DNA of 64,000 nt, from assembly GCF_020447315.1 (NCBI RefSeq), contig NZ_JAJADQ010000002.1:496001-560000 (forward strand). The letters run 5' to 3'. This DNA comes from Hymenobacter nitidus (lineage in GTDB: Bacteria; Bacteroidota; Bacteroidia; Cytophagales; Hymenobacteraceae). The notes below the pieces were generated by a model. The model ran no database searches and was not told the origin of the DNA. It saw nothing but the letters and a program-made list of their open reading frames with translations. A program made the translations under genes and the position numbers. Below, in pieces: positions 43,924 to 51,959 of the stretch; position 1 is the stretch's first letter, and each line of letters starts with the position of its first letter.

Positions 43924-44604
43924 TTATTCAATATTAGGAATATAAGTTACTCGATGCACCCAGCTGAGCTGGCGCAGGTACTCCAGGGTAATTTCCTTGA
44001 TGCCCGAATCCATTTCGATAAACTGCCGGGCCGCGTCGTTTTTGCCCTTGCGGCTCACAAACATCGTGGCGATGTTGCAGTCGTCGTGGGCAATGACGGA
44101 GGCAATGAAGGCAATGGAGCCAGTGCGGTCGTCGGCATCGACGATGAGCGTGTGCAGCGAGGCCGAGAAGTCGGACGGAAAGCCGTCGACCTCCACGATG
44201 CGAATCACGCCCCCGCCCCGGCTCTGACCGATAACCTCCACGCTCTGGCCGTTGCGCTCGTCGCGCAGCTGCACCCGGATGGTGTTGGGATGCATCGTGG
44301 AAGCATTGCCCACGCTCTGAAACGTGTACTGCAAACCGGCCTCCCGCGCGTGCTCGAAGGCCTCCCGGATGCGCTTGTCGTCGGTAGCCATGCCCAGCAA
44401 ACCGGCCACGATGGCGCGGTCGGAGCCGTGGCCCTCGTAGGTGCGGGCAAAGGAATTGTAGAAGGTAATGGTGGCATGCGTGGGCAAGGAGCCCAGGATG
44501 CGGATGGCGGCGCCGGCAATGCGCACCACGCCCGCCGTATGCGAACTGCTCGGCCCGATCATCACCGGCCCGATCATATCAAAAATACTGCTCTTTTCGG
44601 CCAT
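43924..44604 (-). CDS. sdaAB: L-serine dehydratase, iron-sulfur, beta subunit
   Basis: A 226-residue beta subunit of the iron-sulfur-dependent L-serine ammonia-lyase. GPSSSHTAG at residues 17-25 is the substrate-site hallmark; MVAKS-type ending is absent as expected of the split subunit. A C-terminal ACT domain (IEVDGFPSDFSASLHTLIVDADDRTGSIAFIASVIAHDDCNIATM) probably binds serine for regulation. It deaminates serine to pyruvate and ammonia together with the alpha subunit (SdaAA), which is not in this window. A TTG / N19 / TACTTTTA promoter lies just upstream. Confidence 0.93.
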   Translation of the reverse strand: MAEKSSIFDMIGPVMIGPSSSHTAGVVRIAGAAIRILGSLPTHATITFYNSFARTYEGHGSDRAIVAGLLGMATDDKRIREAFEHAREAGLQYTFQSVGNASTMHPNTIRVQLRDERNGQSVEVIGQSRGGGVIRIVEVDGFPSDFSASLHTLIVDADDRTGSIAFIASVIAHDDCNIATMFVSRKGKNDAARQFIEMDSGIKEITLEYLRQLSWVHRVTYIPNIE

Positions 44605-44611
44605 AGTGGGC

Positions 44612-44641
44612 TAAAAGTAGGGGTTTCCGGCGGGATACCAA
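44612..44641 (-). promoter_or_regulatory. Promoter for sdaAB
   Basis: On the minus strand TTG (44641-44639) is followed after 19 bases by TACTTTTA (44619-44612), close to TAnnTTTG. The -7 element is only 8 bp from the start codon, so the leader would be extremely short. Confidence 0.42.
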
Positions 44642-44810
44642 CCAAGCGGGCCGTGCTTACGTAGGGGCACGGCGGCCGGCTCTGGCTCAGTAGATGGCGC
44701 GACCCGGGCAAGGGTTGCCTGCAACTGGCAGATTCGTGGCTTTTTTGTTCCTTGTGCCCCCGTTCCCACCCAGACGGCTTTTTCTCTCCCGCACCCAACC
44801 ACCCCATCTC

Positions 44811-45788
44811 ATGTCTCTGCCACAGGACGAATTCTCGCCCGCCGTGCTCGAACAGCTGCGCCGTTTGCAGCAGAAGTACGCGGCCGACGGCCAGGACCTA
44901 GCCGGTTATCTCGAAGGCCTTTACCACGCCGACTACGTCAATTACTGGGACTACATCGAGCTGGACACGCTGCTGACGCTGCAGCGCCCGCTCACCCAGA
45001 TTCCCGACGAGCGGATTTTTATCATGTACCACCAGATTACGGAGCTCTACTTCAAGCTCTGCCTCTGCGAGTACGAGCAGATCGGGCAGCTGACGGCGCC
45101 CACCGTGGGCGAGTTGGTCTTGCGCCTGGGCCGCATCAACCGCTACTTCGAGAACCTGATTGACTCGTTCGACGTGATGGTCGACGGCATGGACAAAAGC
45201 CAGTTTCTGCAGTTTCGCATGGCCCTGATGCCCGCCTCGGGCTTTCAGAGCGTGCAGTACCGCATGATTGAAATTGCCTCCACCTCGCTCGACAACCTGC
45301 TCAACAAGGAAAAGCGCCGCCTGCTGGGCGAAGCCGCCGCCCACGACGAGCTGATGGGCTGCATTTACTGGAAAGCCGGGGCCACCGTTGAGGAAACCGG
45401 TGCCAAGGCTCTGACCCTGATTCAGTTCGAGGAAAAGTACACCAAGCAGCTCAGCCAGCATGCGGCCGAGTACCAGGACCGCAACGTGTGGACCGTGGTG
45501 CAGCGTCTGCCCGAGGAAGACCGGCAGCACCCGCGCCTGCTGCGCCAGCTCAAGCTGCTCGATACCAACGTGAACATCAACTGGCCCCTGATGCACTTTA
45601 AGTCGGCGGTGCGCTACCTGGAGCGCGACCCCACGGCCCTGGCGGCCACGGGCGGCACCAACTGGAAGAAATACCTGCCTCCCAAGTTCCAGAAGCGCAT
45701 CTTCTACCCCCAGCTCTGGACGGCGCAGGAGCTAGAAGACTGGGGTAAGAACTGGGTGGAAAGCATCCTGGAAGAAGCCCGCGCCTAG
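44811..45788 (+). CDS. kynA: Tryptophan 2,3-dioxygenase family protein
   Basis: A 325-residue heme enzyme that opens the indole ring of tryptophan to N-formylkynurenine, the first step of the kynurenine pathway. Family motifs: VNYWDYIELDTLLTLQRPLT, ERIFIMYHQITELYFKLCLCEYEQI with the conserved YHQ.TELYFK block, ESFQ-type region SGFQSVQYRMIEI, and YLP..FQKRIFYPQLW. The ATG at 44811 (MSLPQDEFSP) is preferred over an in-frame ATG 117 bases earlier. It is divergent from sdaAB and ends in a strong terminator, so it is monocistronic. No other kynurenine pathway gene adjoins. Confidence 0.9.
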   Translation: MSLPQDEFSPAVLEQLRRLQQKYAADGQDLAGYLEGLYHADYVNYWDYIELDTLLTLQRPLTQIPDERIFIMYHQITELYFKLCLCEYEQIGQLTAPTVGELVLRLGRINRYFENLIDSFDVMVDGMDKSQFLQFRMALMPASGFQSVQYRMIEIASTSLDNLLNKEKRRLLGEAAAHDELMGCIYWKAGATVEETGAKALTLIQFEEKYTKQLSQHAAEYQDRNVWTVVQRLPEEDRQHPRLLRQLKLLDTNVNINWPLMHFKSAVRYLERDPTALAATGGTNWKKYLPPKFQKRIFYPQLWTAQELEDWGKNWVESILEEARA

Positions 45789-45790
45789 CG

Positions 45791-45830
45791 AAAAAGGCAC
45801 CCCGGCACGATCAAGCCGGGGTGCCTTTTT
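45791..45830 (+). terminator. Intrinsic terminator after kynA
   Basis: A perfect 16-bp stem (45791-45806 with 45815-45830), 8-base loop, ending in TTTTT, starts 2 bases after the kynA stop. Confidence 0.88.
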
Positions 45831-45933
45831 GCTTTAGTATGGCCTGGGAAGCCGGTAAAAATCGGCCGGGAAGCATCTTCGCCGCAGCCCGAACGTAGTA
45901 GGCGGGTACTCTACCCTTGCAGTCGTACTTCTT

Positions 45934-46893
45934 ATGAGAAAGGCAATACTCCTGATTGTTTTCGGTTGCCTTGCAATTACGTGCCCGGCCCAGGCCCAGG
46001 GCGACGACGCGCCCGAGCGGCCCCGCTATGCCGGCCGGCCCCAGACTACTGCCCAGCGCCAGGCCGACCAGGCATTTGTGGCCCAGGCCGTGGAGCAGCA
46101 CAAAACCCGGGCGGCGGCGGCCGAAAACTACGTGGATGAAGGCTGGGGCGCGTTTTACCAGGAGAAGTTCGGGCAGGCCCTGCAGCACTACAACCGCGCC
46201 TGGCTGCTCGACTCGGCCAATGCCGACGTGTATTATGGCCTGAGTGCTTACCTGAGCAAGCGCGGCACGCCGGCCGAGGCCCGGCGCTATTTTCAGCTGG
46301 GCCAGCAGCGCGACGTGCGCAACCGCGGTGCTCTGAAGTACTATACCCGGATGGCCGACCTGCAGGAAAAGCTTGGCGACCAGGCCGGCGTCATTGCCTC
46401 GGCCCAGCAGGCCCTGAAGCTGGAGCCCAAGGAGGCCAGTGCTTACCGCCGGCTGGGCGCAGCCCATATGGCCCGCCAGGATACAGCCAATGCCCGCCGC
46501 TACTTCAGCCAGGCCCTGGCCCTGAACCCGGCCGACTCGGTGGCTTACCTGAGCCGCGGGGAGCTGGCCTACGCCCGCCGCGACTACGCCCGCGCCATTG
46601 CCGACTACAGCCAGGCCATTCGGCTTAACGCGCACTTTCTGGCCGCCTACGCCGCCCGGGGCCTGGCCTACGAGCAGCAGGGCAGCCTGCCCCAGGCTGT
46701 AGCCGACTACGACAAATGCCTGGAGCTGGCCGACTTTATTGAGAAGGGCCAGTTTCACCGCATGATCGGCATTGCCAAAATCAAGCAGGAAGACCCCAGC
46801 GGCTGCGAATCCTTACGGCAGGCCCTGAAGTGGGGCGACGCCACGGTGGACGAGAAAGAGCTGCGCCGCATTATAAAAGAGCACTGCCGCTAA
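45934..46893 (+). CDS. Exported TPR-repeat protein
   Basis: A 319-residue periplasmic protein. Signal peptide MRKAILLIVFGCLAITCPAQAQ, a short linker, then at least six tetratricopeptide repeats with the pattern W..Y....F..AL..Y..A...D...A: YNRAWLLDSANADVYYGLSAYL, AQQALKLEPKEASAYRRLGAAHM, FSQALALNPADSVAYLSRGELAY, YSQAIRLNAHFLAAYAARGLAYEQQG. It probably scaffolds protein complexes in the envelope. The following small gene starts about 80 bases downstream on the same strand. Confidence 0.9.
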   Translation: MRKAILLIVFGCLAITCPAQAQGDDAPERPRYAGRPQTTAQRQADQAFVAQAVEQHKTRAAAAENYVDEGWGAFYQEKFGQALQHYNRAWLLDSANADVYYGLSAYLSKRGTPAEARRYFQLGQQRDVRNRGALKYYTRMADLQEKLGDQAGVIASAQQALKLEPKEASAYRRLGAAHMARQDTANARRYFSQALALNPADSVAYLSRGELAYARRDYARAIADYSQAIRLNAHFLAAYAARGLAYEQQGSLPQAVADYDKCLELADFIEKGQFHRMIGIAKIKQEDPSGCESLRQALKWGDATVDEKELRRIIKEHCR

Positions 46894-46974
46894 GCGCAAC
46901 CGTAGGTTGTGAAGGGGCAACCCCGCCCCGGCGGCCGTGCGTATGTCGGAGGGCACATCCTTCTCCGCAACGCT

Positions 46975-47244
46975 ATGGACGCCACCGACCGCAACATCAT
47001 CGACACCTCGCTCGACCAGCTCCGCTCCCTGCACCAAAACATCGGGCAGCTCTGGCCGGCCGACACGCTGGCCGCCTTTTACTACGAGGTGCTGACCGGC
47101 AGCATTGCCCGCAACGGGCCGGAGGTAGCCCAGGCCATCAGCGCCATCCTGAGTGAAAAGTTTGACAATGCCACCAAGGCCCACGCCAGCCTGGGGCAAA
47201 TTGGTATGAACGGCCCGACCGGCGACTCGCCTTCGTCTTCCTGA
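46975..47244 (+). CDS. Small hypothetical protein (89 aa)
   Basis: An 89-residue soluble helical protein (MDATDRNIIDTSLDQLRSL, LAAFYYEVLTGSIARNGPEV, AISAILSEKFDNATKAHASLGQ) with a Ser-rich tail. The ATG at 46975 is preferred to one 66 bases upstream, whose product would begin with an unlikely Gly/Arg/Pro run. It lies on the same strand as the TPR gene and converges on an MFS gene. No family is recognised. Confidence 0.55.
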   Translation: MDATDRNIIDTSLDQLRSLHQNIGQLWPADTLAAFYYEVLTGSIARNGPEVAQAISAILSEKFDNATKAHASLGQIGMNGPTGDSPSSS

Positions 47245-47304
47245 ATAAAAGATGTAAGTGAATCCGCGCCCCGGAATCTTCTGCTGTCAGGACATTACCC
47301 CGGC

Positions 47305-48615
47305 TTAACCGTCCATGCGGCTGGACTTCTGGGTGTCGGGCATGCGCCAGTAAACCAGTAGGGACAGGGCGGCGCAGAACGTTACGTACCAGTAAAACCA
47401 GGATTCGACGCCCCACTGCTTGGCTTGCAGGGCCACGTATTCGGCCGAGCCGCCAAAGATGGCCACCGTCAGGGCATACGGCAGGCCCACGCCCAGGGCC
47501 CGAATGGTGGTTGGAAACAGCTCGGCCTTCACTACGGCGTTGATGGAGGTGTAGCCGCTCATGATAAGCATGGCTACGGCCAGCAGGGCCAGGGCCGTCC
47601 ACACGTCGGTGGCCCGGCCCAGCAGGGTCATCAGCGGCACGGTGCCGAGCGTGGCGCCCACTCCGAAAAACAGCAGCACCGGCCGCCGGCCTACCCTATC
47701 GGACACGGCCCCGAACAGCGGCTGCAGCACCAGGGCAATGCCCAGCGTAACAAAGGAAACCCAGGACGCATCGGCCTTGCTGAAGCCGGCGGTATTCACC
47801 AGAAACTTCTGGGCGTAGGTGGTAAAGGTGTAGAAGACGATGGTGCCGCCCAGGGTGAGGCCCACGACGGTAAAGATTTCCAGTGGGTAGCGCAGCAGCA
47901 CTTGCAGCTTGCCGGGTACTTGAGTGCCCGGCTCCGGCTGCTGCTGCACCACAAACGAGTCGGTTTCTTCCATGTGCCGGCGCAGATACAGTGCTACCAG
48001 GGCCGCTCCCGCCCCTATTGCAAACGGCACGCGCCAGCCCCAGGCGTACATTTCCGCTTCGCTTAGCCCCTTTTGTAACACCAGCTGCACCGTGAGGGCC
48101 AGCAGCTGCCCGCCCAGCAGCGTTACGTACTGAAAGCTGGAGAAAAAGCCCCGGTTTTGGCGGTCGGCCATTTCGCTCAGGTAGGTGGCCGAGGTGCCGT
48201 ACTCGCCGCCCACGCTCAGGCCCTGCAGCAGCCGGGCCAGCACCAGCAGCACCGGCGCGGCCACTCCAATCTGGTCGTAGCCGGGCGTGAGGGCAATCAG
48301 CAACGAGCCCCCGCACATGAGCAGCACCGACACCACCAGGGCGGCTTTGCGGCCGTGCCGGTCGGCGTAGGTGCCCATCAGCCAGCCGCCTAGCGGCCGC
48401 ATCAGAAAGCCCACGGCAAACACGGCGGCCGAGTTCAGCAGTTGGGCTGTAAGGTTGCCTTTGGGGAAAAAGGCCGGGGCGAAATACAGGGAGAAAGCCG
48501 AGTACACGTACCAGTCGTACCACTCCACCAGGTTGCCGATGGAGCCGCTGACGATGGACTTGATGCGGGAGGCCATGCTGCGTGCGGACGGCGCGGCGGG
48601 AAGTGGTGCGGGCAT
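47305..48615 (-). CDS. MFS transporter, metabolite:H+ symporter type
   Basis: A 436-residue transporter of the MHS/KgtP-ProP branch of the major facilitator superfamily. The hallmark start GNLVEWYDWYVYSAFSLYFAPAFFP is followed by GFLMRPLGGWLMGTYADRHGRKAAL, RLLQGLSVGGEYGTSATYLSEMA and the second-half loop DRVGRRPVLL. Related proteins import alpha-ketoglutarate, proline/betaine or shikimate with protons. The start is either 48615 or an ATG 39 bases inside (MASRIKSIVSG); both give the same core. The promoter region of the riboswitch transcript lies directly upstream on the other strand. Confidence 0.9.
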   Translation of the reverse strand: MPAPLPAAPSARSMASRIKSIVSGSIGNLVEWYDWYVYSAFSLYFAPAFFPKGNLTAQLLNSAAVFAVGFLMRPLGGWLMGTYADRHGRKAALVVSVLLMCGGSLLIALTPGYDQIGVAAPVLLVLARLLQGLSVGGEYGTSATYLSEMADRQNRGFFSSFQYVTLLGGQLLALTVQLVLQKGLSEAEMYAWGWRVPFAIGAGAALVALYLRRHMEETDSFVVQQQPEPGTQVPGKLQVLLRYPLEIFTVVGLTLGGTIVFYTFTTYAQKFLVNTAGFSKADASWVSFVTLGIALVLQPLFGAVSDRVGRRPVLLFFGVGATLGTVPLMTLLGRATDVWTALALLAVAMLIMSGYTSINAVVKAELFPTTIRALGVGLPYALTVAIFGGSAEYVALQAKQWGVESWFYWYVTFCAALSLLVYWRMPDTQKSSRMDG

Positions 48616-48701
48616 AGGGAGCGGACTACTGGAAAGGCTACCGGGGCGCTGTTAATTTGCGCGGCAGCCGCTGCCAAGGTAGGCTGCCGGCCCCAAACTC
48701 C

Positions 48702-48709
48702 TACCTTTG
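48702..48709 (+). promoter_or_regulatory. Promoter -7 element before the riboswitch
   Basis: TACCTTTG matches TAnnTTTG fully and lies about 30 bp before the first riboswitch helix, so transcription would start close to 48716. Confidence 0.6.
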
Positions 48710-48734
48710 CCGCCGTTGTTCTTGGTTTGATTTC

Positions 48735-48916
48735 GATCAGACGGCTCAGGGTTTTCGGGTAATACCGGAATTAATAGGGAACCGGGTGCAAATCCCGGAC
48801 AGACGCGCTACTGTAAGTACCGAGTTGGTTTTCACCACGCTACAGCCCATTGCTCCGGCTCAGAACCGGTGTGAGAAGGGCGGTGAAAGCCGGTATAAGT
48901 CAGGAGACCTGCCCTG
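48735..48916 (+). promoter_or_regulatory. Cobalamin (B12) riboswitch
   Basis: The aptamer has the conserved parts in order: AATAGGGAACCGGGTGCAAA with the CCGGGTGCAAATCCCGG hairpin (48782-48798), CAGACGCGCTACTGTAAGTACCGAG (the core normally written CCGCCACTGT), a peripheral arm, a GGTGTGAGAAGGGCGG-type strand, and the B12 box AGTCAGGAGACCTGCC at 48898-48913. This is a class I-type aptamer that binds adenosylcobalamin or a related cobalamin. The only rightward gene behind it is the thioesterase at 49109, with no btuB, cob gene or B12-independent isozyme in the window. The mechanism (terminator or ribosome-site control) is not clear from the sequence. Confidence 0.93.
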
Positions 48917-49108
48917 CGCCGCATGGATAAGGCTGCCCCCGCGCTATGGGGCTCTTGTCGGGTGCTGGTGGGTTTCGGGCGGCAGTGCCGGGCGCTTTTA
49001 CGCGCCGGCGGGCCACCGAAAGCGGCCTTTTTCCCGCGGGGGTTTCTAGGAGTGCGAGTAGCCGGAAGTCGGCCGCAGGACGTTTCTTTTCCTCTTTTCC
49101 CCAGTCCT

Positions 49109-49516
49109 ATGCTCACGCTCGACGAGAAAATTGCCCGCGCCGAAACGCGTATTTTCAAAGCGGTATTCCCCAACACCACCAACCACTACGACACGCTCTT
49201 TGGCGGGGCCACCCTGCACATGATGGACGAAGTGGCCTTTATTACGGCCACCCGCTTTTCGCGCCTCAAGATGGTCACCGTGTCGTCCGACAAAGTTGAT
49301 TTCACCCACCCCATTCCCGGCGGCACGCTCGTGGAGCTGATCGGCAACGTGGTGCGCGTGGGCAACACCAGTTTGCAGGTGCGCGTTGAGCTGTTCGTGG
49401 AGCAGATGTACTCCGAGGAGCGCACCAAAGCCGTAACGGGCCTGTTCACCTTCGTGGCCATCGACAACGATAAGCGCCCGGTGCGCATTCTGCCCGAGGC
49501 CGTTAGCGCGGAGTAA
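49109..49516 (+). CDS. Acyl-CoA thioesterase (hotdog fold)
   Basis: A 135-residue hotdog-fold thioesterase of the YciA/BFIT-like group. Motifs: ARAETRIFKAVFPNTTNHYDTLFGGATLHMMDEVAFITATRFSR, where the NHYDTLFGG and the Asp of MMDE form the active-site region, and VTVSSDKVDFTHPIPGGTLVELIGNVVRVGNTSLQV. It hydrolyses acyl-CoA to free acid and CoA; chain-length preference is unknown. The ATG at 49109 matches the family; an in-frame ATG at 48923 would add 62 low-complexity residues. It lies about 195 bases after the B12 box, in the same orientation as the riboswitch. Confidence 0.92.
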   Translation: MLTLDEKIARAETRIFKAVFPNTTNHYDTLFGGATLHMMDEVAFITATRFSRLKMVTVSSDKVDFTHPIPGGTLVELIGNVVRVGNTSLQVRVELFVEQMYSEERTKAVTGLFTFVAIDNDKRPVRILPEAVSAE

Positions 49517-49525
49517 TCTTTTTTT

Positions 49526-49562
49526 CGTCTGTCATCCTGGGCTCTGCGCAGGATGACAGACG
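49526..49562. repeat. 14-bp inverted repeat after the thioesterase gene
   Basis: CGTCTGTCATCCTG (49526-49539) pairs with CAGGATGACAGACG (49549-49562) across a 9-base loop. It follows a T-run, and the TGTCATCC core is a type of dispersed intergenic repeat common in this group as I recall. It could serve as terminator. Confidence 0.6.
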
Positions 49563-49577
49563 AATACCTACGGCGCC

Positions 49578-49609
49578 TTTCCGACCGGCCCCGAAGTTCC
49601 GTATCTTTG
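49578..49609 (+). promoter_or_regulatory. Candidate promoter for the FAD oxidoreductase gene
   Basis: TTTC at 49578-49581, then 20 bases, then TATCTTTG at 49602-49609 (full TAnnTTTG). The -7 element is 56 bp before the ATG at 49666. Confidence 0.55.
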
Positions 49610-49665
49610 CCCCTCGAAAAGCTCCTTTACAAGAAGGTCTAAAGGCTAAACACCTTTCACCCGTT

Positions 49666-51234
49666 ATGTCCGAAAAACAAGAAATTGAGGCCCTGCTTCC
49701 CCCGGAAGTGGCCTACGACGAATACGCGCGCTACCGCGCCCTGCTGGCCGCCGCCGGCCTGCAGCCCGGCCAGGCCGACTTCGTGCACCTGCGCAAACGC
49801 AGCATCGACGCCCGGGGCCGCCAGCCCCTGGTGCGCCTGCGGGCCGACATCTGGCGCACCCCGCCGCCCGCCGACTTGTTTGGCCCCTGGTTTCATTACC
49901 CCGATGTAAGCCGGGCGCGCCGCTCGGTACTTATCGTGGGCGCGGGTCCGGCCGGCTTGTTTGCGGCGCTGCGGGCCATTGAGCTGGGTATCAAGCCCAT
50001 CGTGCTGGAGCGCGGAAAGGACGTGCGCACCCGCCGCCGCGACCTGGCGGCCCTTAATAAGGAGCACCTGGTGAATCCCGACTCCAATTACTGCTTCGGC
50101 GAAGGCGGCGCGGGCACGTATTCCGACGGCAAGCTCTACACCCGCTCCACCAAGCGCGGCGACATTCAGCGCATTCTCAAGCTGCTGGTGCAGCACGGCG
50201 CCACCCCCGATATTCTGGTGGACGCCCACCCCCATATCGGGACCAACAAGCTGCCCCTGGTAGTAGCCGCCCTGCGCGACTCGGTGCTGCAGGCCGGCGG
50301 GGAAGTGCATTTCGATACCCGCGTCACCGACCTGATTCTGGACGGCAGCCACCTGCGCGGTGTGGTCACGGCCGCCGGCACGGCCCTGGAAGCCGACGCC
50401 GTAATTCTGGCCACCGGCCACTCGGCCCGGGATATCTACGAGCTGCTGCACCGCCGCGGGGTCCGTATCGAGGCCAAGCCCTTTGCCTTGGGCGTGCGCG
50501 TCGAGCACCAGCAGGAGCTGATCGACCAGGCCCAGTACCGCCGCTCCGACCGGGGCCCGCTGCCGGCCGCGTCCTACTCCCTGGTGCACCAAACCCAGTG
50601 GCAGGGCAAGCAGCGGGGCGTGTTTTCGTTCTGCATGTGCCCCGGCGGCTTCATCGTGCCGGCCGCCACGGCCCCGGGCGAAGTGGTGGTGAACGGCATG
50701 AGCCCCAGCCGCCGCGACTCGCGCTACGCCAACTCGGGCATCGTGACGGCCATTGAGCTGGAAGACATGGACCTGAAACGCTACGGCGCCCTGGCGGGTC
50801 TGCATTTGCAGCAGGAAATCGAGCAGCGCGCCTGCCAGCTGGCCGGCAACACCCAGCTGGCCCCGGCCCAGCGCCTGGGCGACTTTCTGAAAGGCAAAGT
50901 CTCGGGTGAGCTGCTGGAAACCTCCTACCAGCCCGGCCTCGTGTCGGTGCCGATGGAGCAGGTGCTGGGCCCCGGCCTGGCCGCGCGCCTGCGGCAGGGC
51001 TTTGAGAACTTCGGCCGCAAGATTCCGGGTTACGCCACCAATGCGGCCCAGATTGTGGGCGTGGAAAGCCGCACCTCGGCCCCCGTGCGCATTCCGCGCG
51101 ACCCGGCCACCTTGCAGCACCCCGAAACCCGGGGGTTGTTTCCCTGCGGCGAAGGAGCCGGCTTTGCCGGTGGCATCGTGTCGGCGGCTATGGACGGGGA
51201 GCGGTGCGCGGAGGCGGTGCTGGCCAGTTTTTAG
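49666..51234 (+). CDS. NAD(P)/FAD-dependent oxidoreductase (COG2509 type)
   Basis: A 522-residue flavoprotein. The FAD-binding Rossmann motif VLIVGAGPAGLFAALRAIELG lies near residue 85, after an N-terminal region (FVHLRKRSIDARGRQPLVRLRADIW) characteristic of the COG2509 uncharacterised FAD-dependent dehydrogenases. Other family marks: ERGKDVRTRRRD, NYCFGEGGAGTYSDGKLYTRS, ILATGHSARDIYELL, FSFCMCPGGFIVPAA, VSGELLETSYQPGLVSV and GLFPCGEGAGFAGGIVSAAMDG. It probably binds NAD(P)H; the substrate is unknown. A full TATCTTTG element is upstream. Confidence 0.93.
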   Translation: MSEKQEIEALLPPEVAYDEYARYRALLAAAGLQPGQADFVHLRKRSIDARGRQPLVRLRADIWRTPPPADLFGPWFHYPDVSRARRSVLIVGAGPAGLFAALRAIELGIKPIVLERGKDVRTRRRDLAALNKEHLVNPDSNYCFGEGGAGTYSDGKLYTRSTKRGDIQRILKLLVQHGATPDILVDAHPHIGTNKLPLVVAALRDSVLQAGGEVHFDTRVTDLILDGSHLRGVVTAAGTALEADAVILATGHSARDIYELLHRRGVRIEAKPFALGVRVEHQQELIDQAQYRRSDRGPLPAASYSLVHQTQWQGKQRGVFSFCMCPGGFIVPAATAPGEVVVNGMSPSRRDSRYANSGIVTAIELEDMDLKRYGALAGLHLQQEIEQRACQLAGNTQLAPAQRLGDFLKGKVSGELLETSYQPGLVSVPMEQVLGPGLAARLRQGFENFGRKIPGYATNAAQIVGVESRTSAPVRIPRDPATLQHPETRGLFPCGEGAGFAGGIVSAAMDGERCAEAVLASF

Positions 51235-51374
51235 TTTTTGAGGAGCTCGTTTTTGGTTTTTTGCCGCTGATTTTCGTTTAAGCCTACAGCCGGGTGAACC
51301 CAACCCGGCAGGAGCTATTCAGCTTTGGCTTGGTCACCCGGCCAAAAACCAAAAACGAACCATTAGAAACCATC

Positions 51375-51734
51375 ATGAAAAAGACCCTCGTTCTCGGTGC
51401 CAGCGACAATCCGGCCCGTTATTCTTACCGCGCCGTGCACCAGCTCAAGCAGCACGGCCACGCGGTGGTGCCCGTCGGCATCCGCAAAGGCCAGGTAGCC
51501 GGCCTCGATATTCACACCGACCGGCCCCAGGACGGCGACATTGATACCATCACGCTTTACGTGGGCCCCCAGAACCAGCCCGCCTGGTACGACTACATTC
51601 TGGACCTGCAGCCGAAGCGCATCATCTTCAACCCCGGCACCGAAAATGAGGAGCTGGAGCGCCTGGCCCAGCAGCGCGGCATCCGGACCGAAGAAGCCTG
51701 CACCCTGGTGATGCTGAGCATCGGGCAGTATTAA
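51375..51734 (+). CDS. CoA-binding domain protein
   Basis: A 119-residue single-domain protein of the CoA-binding/YccU (COG1832) family. The Rossmann-like start KTLVLGASDNPARYSYRAVHQLKQHGHAVVPVG, then DGDIDTITLYVGPQNQPAWYDYIL and a final PKRIIFNPGTENEELERLA are the known blocks. The ATG at 51375 is preferred over an in-frame ATG 81 bases earlier. It probably binds CoA or a nucleotide; function unresolved. A terminator follows at 51775. Confidence 0.92.
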   Translation: MKKTLVLGASDNPARYSYRAVHQLKQHGHAVVPVGIRKGQVAGLDIHTDRPQDGDIDTITLYVGPQNQPAWYDYILDLQPKRIIFNPGTENEELERLAQQRGIRTEEACTLVMLSIGQY

Positions 51735-51774
51735 CATCCTGGTTCACAGCAATTTTCGCGGTGCTTCCGTGAAG

Positions 51775-51804
51775 AGCGGCCTTGTACACAAGGCCGCTTT
51801 TTTT
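51775..51804 (+). terminator. Intrinsic terminator after the CoA-binding gene
   Basis: AGCGGCCTTGT (51775-51785) pairs with ACAAGGCCGCT (51788-51798), followed by seven Ts. It isolates the next genes from upstream transcription. Confidence 0.85.
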
Positions 51805-51827
51805 GCGCTGAATCGTCGGCGGTACTA

Positions 51828-51915
51828 GCAATATCAAATAACATAGTTTTTACAATATATTATTTTGATTCAATTATTTAGCAAAAATATATAATTCGTT
51901 ATCTTCAGTAGGCAG
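51828..51915 (+). promoter_or_regulatory. AT-rich promoter island before the caspase bicistron
   Basis: About 88 bases are nearly all A and T, a sharp contrast with GC-rich surroundings. Within it TTTG at 51864-51867 and a TATATAATTC-type stretch at 51888-51897 could act as -33 and -7 elements with about 20-22 bases between. The island sits 45 bp before the ATG at 51960 and would be an expected target for an AT-hook or nucleoid protein. The exact start is not fixed. Confidence 0.45.
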
Positions 51916-51959
51916 AGCCCGTGCGGGGCCTGTTGTCGTATCCTTTATTCCTTATAGCC

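Larger units (their letters stand above)
48616..49108. other. Gene-free leader with riboswitch
   Basis: This 493-base stretch between the MFS gene and the thioesterase gene is accounted for by a promoter (48702-48709), a cobalamin riboswitch (about 48735-48916) and about 190 bases of further leader with a small GCCCC/GGGGC hairpin (48935-48952). Confidence 0.7.
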
